This document shows positions 48,765 to 54,751 of a DNA stretch of 56,344 bases, piece after piece. The notes beneath the pieces were generated by a model, which worked only from the letters and a program-made list of their open reading frames with translations, did not search any database and had not been told where the DNA came from. Both the position numbers and the translations under genes were made by a program. Each line of letters opens with the position of its first letter. Within the stretch, counting starts at the first letter, position 1. The DNA comes from Nonomuraea sp. MG754425 (GTDB lineage: Bacteria > Actinomycetota > Actinomycetes > Streptosporangiales > Streptosporangiaceae): contig NZ_SSXE01000038.1 in assembly GCF_021699195.1 (NCBI RefSeq), positions 1 to 56,344 on the forward strand, in the 5' to 3' direction.

Positions 48765-50208
48765 GCCGGTAGGCGCCGGGTTTCACCCTCTTCGTACGCG
48801 CCCAGTACTCGAAGGTGAAGCCCGGCCAGATCGTCCGGTTCACTCCGTGCTCGTCCAGATACCAGGAGTGGCAGCCGCCCGCGTTCCAGACCAGGGGGTC
48901 GAGGCGGGCGCGCAGCCGCTCGTTGAAGGCCCGCTGCGCCTGCGGCCGCACGTCCACGGCCCTGGCCTGGGTACGGGAGAGCAGGCGCAGGCACTCGATG
49001 ACGTAGCGGACCTGCGACTCGATCATGAAGACGACCGAGTTGTGCCCGAGGCCGGTGTTGGGGCCGAGCAGGAAGAACAGGTTGGGGAAGCCGGAGGTCG
49101 TGATGCCGTAGTACGCCTCGACGCCGTCCCGCCAGGCGTCCTGGATCTTCAGGCCGTCGCGGCCGATGATGCGCTGTTCGGTGAGCGCGTCCACCACCTT
49201 GAAGCCGGTGCCGTAGACGATCGCGTCGGTCTCGTGCTCGTGGCCGGCGGCGTCGATGAGCGAGTGGGGGCGGATCTCGGTGATCCCGTCGGTGACGAGT
49301 GAGACGTTCTCCCTGGTCAGGGCCGGATAGTAGTCGCTGGAGACGAGGATGCGCTTGCAGCCGATGAGGTAGTCGGGGGTGAGCGCCCGGCGCAGTTCGG
49401 GGTCGGGGACCTGGGCGCGCAGGTGCCGGAGCGCGAGCCGCTCGTGGCCCTTCATCAGCCGCGGGTCCACCGCGAAGCCCAGCGCTCTGCTCTCCAGCGC
49501 CCAGTAGATGCCGGCGCGCAGGGCCCTGGCCGCGCCGGGCAGGCGCAGGAGCCGGCGGGCGGCGGGGGAGAAGGCGAAGTCCGGCTTGGGGTGCAGCCAG
49601 GGGGCGGTGCGCTGGAAGACGGTCACGTGGCGGGCGGTGCGGGCGAGCTGGGGGACGAACTGGACGGCCGAGGCGCCGGTGCCGACGACGGCCACGCGCT
49701 TGCCGGTGAGGTCGGCCGAGTGGTCCCATGCGGCGGAGTGGAAGGCGGGGCCGGCGAACGACCCCCGCCCCGCAATTTCCGGAAATTTCGGGATGTGGAG
49801 GGCTCCGACGGCGGAGACGACCGCCTTCGGGCGCAGGGTGTCGCCGTCCTCCGTGGTGACCGTCCAGCAGCGGGCGGCGTCGTCGTACTCCATCGAGACG
49901 ACGCGCTTGCCGTACCGGATGTGCGGGAGGACGCCGTGGTCGGCGGCACAGGCGCGCAGGTAGTTCTGGATCTCCTCCTGCGGCGCGAACATCCGCGACC
50001 AGTCCGGGTTCAGCTCGAACGAGTACGAGTACATGTGCGACGGCACGTCGCACGCGCAGCCGGGATAGGTGTTGTCCCGCCAGGTGCCGCCCAGTTCGGC
50101 GGCCTTCTCCAGGATGACGAAGTCGTGGTGACCGGCCTGCTTGAGCCTGATGCCCATGCAGATCCCGGCGAATCCGGACCCGACGATCACGATCCCCGGC
50201 TCGTCCAC
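48754..50208 (-). CDS. Flavin-containing / Baeyer-Villiger-type monooxygenase
   Basis: 484 residues with two Rossmann motifs (VIVGSGFAGICMG, about 7-19; VAVVGTGASAVQFVPQLA, near 167) flanking the Baeyer-Villiger fingerprint FAGPAFHSAAWDH (F-x-G-x3-H-x3-W-D). LGGTWRDNTYPGCACDVPSH is another BVMO block. It inserts oxygen next to a ketone with NADPH; a lipid, steroid or polyketide ketone is possible. GTG 50208 follows GGGAGGGA. A perfect inverted repeat at 50224-50242 lies just upstream and probably controls it. It is convergent with ggt, overlapping 11 bp. Confidence 0.9.
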   Translation of the reverse strand: MDEPGIVIVGSGFAGICMGIRLKQAGHHDFVILEKAAELGGTWRDNTYPGCACDVPSHMYSYSFELNPDWSRMFAPQEEIQNYLRACAADHGVLPHIRYGKRVVSMEYDDAARCWTVTTEDGDTLRPKAVVSAVGALHIPKFPEIAGRGSFAGPAFHSAAWDHSADLTGKRVAVVGTGASAVQFVPQLARTARHVTVFQRTAPWLHPKPDFAFSPAARRLLRLPGAARALRAGIYWALESRALGFAVDPRLMKGHERLALRHLRAQVPDPELRRALTPDYLIGCKRILVSSDYYPALTRENVSLVTDGITEIRPHSLIDAAGHEHETDAIVYGTGFKVVDALTEQRIIGRDGLKIQDAWRDGVEAYYGITTSGFPNLFFLLGPNTGLGHNSVVFMIESQVRYVIECLRLLSRTQARAVDVRPQAQRAFNERLRARLDPLVWNAGGCHSWYLDEHGVNRTIWPGFTFEYWARTKRVKPGAYRLIY

Positions 50209-50223
50209 TGGTCCCTCCCGCTT

Positions 50224-50242
50224 ATTGGACTATTCGTCCAAT
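50224..50242. promoter_or_regulatory. 19-bp inverted repeat before the BVMO gene
   Basis: ATTGGAC-TATTC-GTCCAAT has perfect 7-bp arms and a 5-bp spacer, 16 bp upstream of the GTG at 50208. The position overlaps where the promoter should be, so a TetR- or MarR-like repressor site is likely; no cognate regulator is adjacent. Confidence 0.6.
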
Positions 50243-50295
50243 GTAGTCAGCGCCGCTGCTCGGGTCCAGTGTGCCGCCGTCCGGGAACGACAAGA

Positions 50296-50319
50296 ACCCG
50301 CCACGTCCCCGCGGCGGGT
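50296..50319 (-). terminator. Hairpin after the small membrane protein gene
   Basis: A 7-bp stem ACCCGCC / GGCGGGT with a 10-base loop, 17 bp past the stop of the leftward small gene, followed on that strand by TTCTTGT. Confidence 0.5.
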
Positions 50320-50335
50320 GAGACGGCCGGTCGTG

Positions 50336-50509
50336 CTACCGGAGCAGCAGGAAGGCGGCCACGCCGACGATCACGACGGCGACGACGACCGCGATGATGG
50401 GCACGAGGGGCGACTTCTTCGGCTTGGTCACAGCCTCCTGCTCCCGCGCCTTGGCGAACGCGCGGAAAGCCTGGGTGTTGCCCGCCGGGTCAATGTGCTG
50501 GTCAGCCAT
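50336..50509 (-). CDS. Small tail-anchored membrane protein
   Basis: 57 residues: a soluble charged N-terminal part (NTQAFRAFAKAREQEAVTKP) and one C-terminal transmembrane helix (about 35-56, VPIIAVVVAVVIVGVAAFLL) ending with a single Arg, the layout of a tail-anchored protein. ATG 50509 is seven bases after a TAGGCT -10 element and lacks a ribosome binding site, so it is probably leaderless. It is divergent from the SURF1 gene. Function is unknown; proximity to cytochrome oxidase assembly is suggestive only. Confidence 0.7.
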   Translation of the reverse strand: MADQHIDPAGNTQAFRAFAKAREQEAVTKPKKSPLVPIIAVVVAVVIVGVAAFLLLR

Positions 50510-50516
50510 GGGCGGT

Positions 50517-50522
50517 AGCCTA
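50517..50522 (-). promoter_or_regulatory. -10 element of the small membrane protein gene
   Basis: TAGGCT on the minus strand, seven bases before ATG 50509, giving a leaderless transcript. The same hexamer at the same spacing precedes the response regulator at 54068. Confidence 0.45.
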
Positions 50523-50602
50523 GCGCGGGGGCCTGCGAGGTTTGCGCCTTTTGGTGGTATCCGTAGCGATGGGCTGATTAGGGGACCGCCCCACCCGCCG
50601 GA

Positions 50603-50608
50603 TAGCTT
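50603..50608 (+). promoter_or_regulatory. -10 element of the SURF1 gene
   Basis: TAGCTT lies six bases before ATG 50615 with no Shine-Dalgarno sequence, suggesting a leaderless transcript. Confidence 0.4.
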
Positions 50609-50614
50609 TGAAGC

Positions 50615-51400
50615 ATGCTCAGGACCCTGTTCTCACCGCGCCTGATGGGGCTGCACCTGCTCACGATCGGGGTCCTCGTCTCTTTCATCCTGCTCGGACG
50701 CTGGCAGCTCGGGGTCTTCCAGGACTCGGGAAAGCCGCTCGTCGCCACCGACCCCGAGCCCGTCGCGGTCGCCACGCTCGCCCGGACCGGTGTCCAGCTC
50801 ACCGGCGACCTGGTGGGCCGCAAGGTCACCGCCGAAGGCGTCTACGAGGCCGACCGGCAGCTCCTCGTCGCCGACCGGCGGGCCGACGTCGACGCGCCGG
50901 GCGGCAACGTCTCGCGCGACCAGGGCTACTGGGTGCTCACGCCGATCAGGCTCGACGACGGCACGCTGATGCCGGTGGTGCGCGGCTGGGCGGCCAAGCC
51001 CGACGACCCCGCCGTGGCGGCCGTGCCGCAGGGCCGGGTCGCCGTGTCCGGGCGGCTGCGCCCGCAGCAGGGCACCGACAGCGTGCAGCGGCGCGCGGAG
51101 GGGCTGCCCGCCGGTCAGGTCCAGACGGTGTCCACGGGCGAGCTGGTCAACCTGTGGACCGGGCAGCAGGTGCGGGCCGGCTACGTCGTCGCGCAGCCGG
51201 TCTCGGGCACGTTGGCGCAGGTCAAGGTGGCTGCGCCGGTGGTCGGCGGCACGCTGACGTGGCGTAACCTGGCATATGCCGCCAACTGGTGGATCTTCGC
51301 TGGATTCGCCGTCTTCATGTGGTTCCACTTCGTCCGCGACGCCGTGCGAAGCGACCGGGACCGCGGCAAGTCGTCCCCTGAGATGGTTCTGGAAGGTTAA
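50615..51400 (+). CDS. SURF1-family cytochrome oxidase assembly protein
   Basis: 261 residues with the SURF1 layout: one helix near the N-terminus (about 10-30, containing LGRWQLGVFQ, the conserved GxWQ motif), an extracytoplasmic domain (about 60-215) with the GYWVLTPIRLDDG and VVRGWA blocks, and a second helix near the C-terminus (about 220-240). SURF1 helps insert heme a into cytochrome aa3 oxidase. It is followed after 2 bp by a DUF3817 gene, with which it forms an operon. Confidence 0.9.
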   Translation: MLRTLFSPRLMGLHLLTIGVLVSFILLGRWQLGVFQDSGKPLVATDPEPVAVATLARTGVQLTGDLVGRKVTAEGVYEADRQLLVADRRADVDAPGGNVSRDQGYWVLTPIRLDDGTLMPVVRGWAAKPDDPAVAAVPQGRVAVSGRLRPQQGTDSVQRRAEGLPAGQVQTVSTGELVNLWTGQQVRAGYVVAQPVSGTLAQVKVAAPVVGGTLTWRNLAYAANWWIFAGFAVFMWFHFVRDAVRSDRDRGKSSPEMVLEG

Positions 51401-51402
51401 CG

Positions 51403-51714
51403 GTGGAAACGGCTCTCAAGCCCTTCCGGGCACTCGCGTACGTGGTCGGGGTCATGCTGCTCGTGCTCTGCGTGGGCATGGTGCTGCGCTACGGCTTCGG
51501 CGAGCCGTCGCTGTCGCAGACGATCGCCCCCATCCACGGCGGGCTCTACATGATCTACCTGATCGCCGTCATGAACCTGGGCATGAAGGGCCGCTGGTCG
51601 TGGCCGTACATGGCGGGCATCATGCTCGGCGGCACGGTGCCGTTCCTGTCGTTCTACGTCGAGCGCAGGGTGACCCAGCGCGTGCGGACGGCGCTGGCCG
51701 CGGCGGAGGCCTGA
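51403..51714 (+). CDS. DUF3817 integral membrane protein
   Basis: 103 residues with three helices: PFRALAYVVGVMLLVLCVGM, HGGLYMIYLIAVMNLG and WPYMAGIMLGGTVPFLSFY, the latter two being the DUF3817 signature region. GTG 51403 begins 2 bp after the SURF1 stop, with GGAAGG upstream. DUF3817 genes often lie beside SURF1 in actinobacteria, suggesting a role in respiratory-chain biogenesis, but none is proven. Confidence 0.85.
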   Translation: METALKPFRALAYVVGVMLLVLCVGMVLRYGFGEPSLSQTIAPIHGGLYMIYLIAVMNLGMKGRWSWPYMAGIMLGGTVPFLSFYVERRVTQRVRTALAAAEA

Positions 51715-51717
51715 GGC

Positions 51718-51731
51718 CCCCGCCGCCGGGG
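51718..51731. terminator. Short GC hairpin between convergent genes
   Basis: CCCCG / CGGGG stem of 5 bp with a 4-base loop, immediately after the DUF3817 stop and before the end of the leftward small gene. It is short and could be chance. Confidence 0.3.
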
Positions 51732-51735
51732 CGGG

Positions 51736-51927
51736 TCAGTTTCCGATGCCGCGCCTGCGCACCCTCTTCAGCCTCTCGCGCTGCGACGGGTCGAGCATCA
51801 GGTAACCGACCACCGGCGCGGCCACCACGCCGAGGACGACCAGCAGCGTGACCCAACCGGGCAAGAAGAACAGCGAGAACAGGACCGCGACACCCGCGCC
51901 GATGGCGTACTTCTGTACTGGAGACAT
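51736..51927 (-). CDS. Small two-helix membrane protein
   Basis: 63 residues: two hydrophobic helices (about 6-26 and 26-46, YAIGAGVAVLFSLFFLPGW and LLVVLGVVAAPVVGYLML) then a very basic tail (RERLKRVRRRG) that should stay in the cytoplasm. ATG 51927 is preferred because GGAGGAAG lies eight bases upstream; the frame is open to 52035. The family is not recognised. Confidence 0.7.
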   Translation of the reverse strand: MSPVQKYAIGAGVAVLFSLFFLPGWVTLLVVLGVVAAPVVGYLMLDPSQRERLKRVRRRGIGN

Positions 51928-52021
51928 CCTCAACTTCCTCCGAACGCGGAGCGCGCGCCCCGCCTCTCCCACATTCTGCGTCCCCTCTCCAACGAGTGGA
52001 CCCACCGCTGAGGTTCCATAC

Positions 52022-52033
52022 GCGATGTATCGC
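52022..52033. promoter_or_regulatory. Palindrome in the promoter region of the small membrane protein
   Basis: GCGATGTATCGC has perfect 5-bp arms with a 2-bp centre, in the AT-richer end of the 123-bp gap 51928-52050. It resembles PadR-type operators in outline, but no PadR gene is nearby. Confidence 0.35.
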
Positions 52034-52050
52034 AATTGTTGTACGAGTCG

Positions 52051-53133
52051 TCACTCTCGTTCACCGGCGACCGCGAGCAACTCCCGGCGCAGCTCATCCA
52101 GGGTGGGACGGTCCAGCGGGTCGTCCGACAGCAGCCGCAGCAGCACCGGGGCCAGCACCCCCGCCTTGACCGGCGACACGCCGCGCGCCGGCCGCCGGCC
52201 CTCGGAGGCCAGGAAGAGGGTGGCCCCGAGCGACCACAGATCCGCCGCCCGCGTCGGCGCGCCCTCCGGAGCCGTGTAGGCCGGGAGCGTGCCCGACCTC
52301 GGCAGCGGCGTCAGCCGGGCCCGTCCCGAGTCGTCGATGAGCACGTTGCCCGGCTGCACCCCGCCGTGGAAGTCGTCCCGCTCCGCCAGCCGGTCGAGCA
52401 CCGCCAGCCCGATCGCCGCCACCCGGGCGGGCGGCAGCGGGCCCGCCGCCGCGACCAGCGCGTCCAGCGGCCGGTCCACGGCCAGCCGGTCGAGCGTCTC
52501 GCCCACGACCTCCGGCGGCGGCGGTCCGGCCGGATGCAGCATCGCCCTGACCAGCGACCGGAACGGGTCGGCCCCCTCGGCCGGGACCTGCCCCGGCGGG
52601 CGGCCCTCCACCGCGAAGTGCAGCGTGGCCGCCAGCGACCACAGGTCGGCGGAGGGCAGCATGCTGAGGCTGGGGAAGCCGAAACCGGTGAGCACCGCCC
52701 GTCCGGTCGAGGTGAGCAGCACGTTGCCGGGATCCACCCGCCCGTGCACGATGCCGGTCCCGTGCGCCTCGGTCAGCGCCGACAGCAGGCAGACGCCGAC
52801 CCTGGCCGCCTGCGGCACCGGCAGCGGGCCGCGCGAGCGTACGGTCTGCTCCAGCGACACCCCGGAGACGAACTCCATGACCAGCCACGGCACGCCGTAC
52901 TCGATCAGCACGTCGAGCACCCCCACGACGCAGGGGTGCCGCAGCCCGCTCGCCCGGCGCGCCTCGAACAGGGCGGCGTCACGCAGTTCGGGAGGCACCC
53001 GCAGTTCCCTGACCGCGACGTCGCGGTGCTCGGCCTCGTCGAAGGCCAGACGCACGGAACCGGCGCCCAGGGGGTTCAGCAGCCGGTAGCGGCCGTTCAG
53101 CTTCCTGTTCTCGTCCATGCCTGAGGTCGTCAC
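52051..53133 (-). CDS. Tandem pseudokinase (two degenerate Ser/Thr kinase-like lobes)
   Basis: 360 residues of Hanks-type kinase ancestry with every catalytic residue lost. Domain 1 (about 14-185): VAVK Lys is Arg42, HRD is HGR (130-132) in IVHGRVDPGNVLL, and DFG is GFG (150-152). Domain 2 (about 190-350) lacks an N-lobe and repeats the C-lobe: FHGGVQPGNVLI (255-266), LTPLP in place of DFG, then YTAPEG and DLWSLGATLFLASEG. ADLWSLAATLHFAVEG in domain 1 aligns with the latter, proving duplication. No transmembrane helix follows. It is probably a scaffold or allosteric regulator. It starts (GTG 53133 or ATG 53118) within 25 bp of the N-acetyltransferase stop, so one operon. Confidence 0.82.
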   Translation of the reverse strand: MTTSGMDENRKLNGRYRLLNPLGAGSVRLAFDEAEHRDVAVRELRVPPELRDAALFEARRASGLRHPCVVGVLDVLIEYGVPWLVMEFVSGVSLEQTVRSRGPLPVPQAARVGVCLLSALTEAHGTGIVHGRVDPGNVLLTSTGRAVLTGFGFPSLSMLPSADLWSLAATLHFAVEGRPPGQVPAEGADPFRSLVRAMLHPAGPPPPEVVGETLDRLAVDRPLDALVAAAGPLPPARVAAIGLAVLDRLAERDDFHGGVQPGNVLIDDSGRARLTPLPRSGTLPAYTAPEGAPTRAADLWSLGATLFLASEGRRPARGVSPVKAGVLAPVLLRLLSDDPLDRPTLDELRRELLAVAGERE

Positions 53134-53140
53134 GCGCCCG

Positions 53141-53995
53141 TCACGCGGCCCCGCCCGCCAGCCAGCTCTCGTGGGCCTCCGACAGCCTGCGCCAGAGCTT
53201 GTCCTTCTCCCCGGCGCTCACGTCGTCGAGCGGCAGCAGGAAGACGTCCGCCAGCGCCGCGTAGTAGTCGCGCGCCGAACCCAGCGTGACCGAGTGCGCG
53301 TTGTTGCCCAGGCGGGTCAGGACCAGCCCGCGCAGGGTGTCCACCCCGTACGCGTCCCGCCGCTGCACCGTGGCCACCCGGACGAACCCCGACTCCGGGG
53401 ACGTGGTCAGCCGCCGGTGCATCCCGGCGAACTCGGAGATGTCCGCCGGTTCCATGCCGAAGTCCATGCCCTCGAACGAACCGCTCGGATCGTGCTCGAA
53501 CCGCCACCCGCCGGGCGCGACCTCCGACGGCCGTAGCCCGTACGTGAAAGGGCCCTGCCGGTACGTGCCCGCGACCAGCGGCAGCGGCTCGTGCAGCCCG
53601 TCGCCGAGCCCCAGGTCCACCAGCCACTCGCCGCCCGGGTTGGCCTCGGACGGCAGGCCGCGCACGGTCAGCACCAGGTGGTTGCCGGTGACGCCGGGCT
53701 GCTCGCCGCGGTTCTGCACGCCCCCTGCATGCCTGGTCACGTCGTAGCCGAGCGCCCCGGCCAGCTCGGAGAAGGCGCCGTTGAGGTGGTAGCAGTAGCC
53801 GCCCCGGCCCCCGATGATCCGCTCGGCGGACTCGACGGGATCGACGGTCGTCGGACGGCCGAGCCAGATCTCCAGCGCCTCGTACGCGACCTTCTCGACG
53901 TGTGCGGTGTGCAGCGCGCGCAGCGCCTCGGCACCGATGGGAGCGGACAGCCGTTCGGGCAGGCCGAGACGGCGGAGATATGCGGCGGTGTTCAC
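53141..53995 (-). CDS. nat: Arylamine N-acetyltransferase
   Basis: 284 residues, typical length. The catalytic triad is visible: Cys68 in GGRGGYCYHLNGAF, His in TGNHLVLTVRG and Asp in EWLVDLGLGDG. It moves an acetyl (or propionyl) group from CoA to arylamines or hydrazines. In mycobacteria nat belongs to the sterol catabolic region and can use propionyl-CoA, though here it is 30 kb from the sterol genes. GTG 53995 gives the standard N-terminus (xxAYLRRLG). It diverges from the response regulator across 72 bp. Confidence 0.92.
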   Translation of the reverse strand: MNTAAYLRRLGLPERLSAPIGAEALRALHTAHVEKVAYEALEIWLGRPTTVDPVESAERIIGGRGGYCYHLNGAFSELAGALGYDVTRHAGGVQNRGEQPGVTGNHLVLTVRGLPSEANPGGEWLVDLGLGDGLHEPLPLVAGTYRQGPFTYGLRPSEVAPGGWRFEHDPSGSFEGMDFGMEPADISEFAGMHRRLTTSPESGFVRVATVQRRDAYGVDTLRGLVLTRLGNNAHSVTLGSARDYYAALADVFLLPLDDVSAGEKDKLWRRLSEAHESWLAGGAA

Positions 53996-54054
53996 CCGCC
54001 AAGTCTGCACGGTTTGTGCACCGATTTGGGAGTGTCGTCTGCACAGCGCGCTTC

Positions 54055-54060
54055 TAGGCT
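54055..54060 (+). promoter_or_regulatory. -10 element of the response regulator gene
   Basis: TAGGCT lies seven bases before GTG 54068 with no ribosome binding site between, so a leaderless transcript is likely. Confidence 0.45.
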
Positions 54061-54067
54061 TTCGTCC

Positions 54068-54751
54068 GTGGCAGAGCAGCGACGCATTCTTGTGGTCGAG
54101 GACGACGTGACGATCGCCCTGGCCGTACGGAACCGGCTGGCGGCCGAGGGCTTCGACGTCAGGGTGGCGGGCGACGGGCACGACGCCCTCGTCCAGTACG
54201 GCAGCGCGGAACCGGACCTGGTGCTCCTCGACCGGCTGTTGCCCGGTCTCGACGGCCTGGAGGTGTGCCGCAGGATGCAGGCGGCCAGGCCGGTGCCCGT
54301 GCTCATGCTGACCGCGCTCGGCGAGGAGACGGACGTGCTCGTCGGGCTCGGCGTCGGGGCCGACGACTACCTCGCCAAGCCGTTCAGCATGCGCGAGCTG
54401 GTGGCCAGGATCCACGCGCTGCTGCGGCGGGTGGAACGGGCCGCCCAGCTCGCCGCCGAGGACACGGTGATCAGGGTGGGCGAGGTCGAGATCGACACCG
54501 CCGCCCGCCGCGTGTTCGTGCGCGGCGCCGAGGCGCAGCTCACCAGGACCGAGTTCGACCTGCTGCGCCGCCTGGCCGAGCGTCCCGGGCAGGTCTTCGA
54601 GCGCGACCGGCTGCTGTCGGACGTCTGGGGCTTCTCCGAGGCGGCGGCCACCAGGACCGTGGACAGCCACGTCCGCGCCTTACGCCGCAAGCTGGGCCCC
54701 GACGTCGTACGCACCGTGCACGGCGTCGGCTACGCCCTGGTGCGGCGATGA
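54068..54751 (+). CDS. OmpR-family response regulator
   Basis: 227 residues: receiver domain (1-118) with ILVVEDDVTIALAV, phospho-acceptor Asp in LVLLDRLLPGLDGL and the switch Lys in DYLAKPFSMREL, then a winged-helix DNA-binding domain (about 130-225) with TRTEFDLLRRLAERPGQVF and VDSHVRALRRKLG. GTG 54068 is the only start that gives the complete first strand. The stop overlaps the kinase ATG (ATGA), a classic two-component operon. The regulon is unknown. Confidence 0.95.
   Translation: MAEQRRILVVEDDVTIALAVRNRLAAEGFDVRVAGDGHDALVQYGSAEPDLVLLDRLLPGLDGLEVCRRMQAARPVPVLMLTALGEETDVLVGLGVGADDYLAKPFSMRELVARIHALLRRVERAAQLAAEDTVIRVGEVEIDTAARRVFVRGAEAQLTRTEFDLLRRLAERPGQVFERDRLLSDVWGFSEAAATRTVDSHVRALRRKLGPDVVRTVHGVGYALVRR

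Noticed and set aside
53996..54067. TGCAC-GGTTT-GTGCA inverted repeat and repeated TCTGCAC between nat and the response regulator
   Set aside because: The arms are only 5 bp and the direct repeats are loosely spaced, which is weak evidence for an operator.
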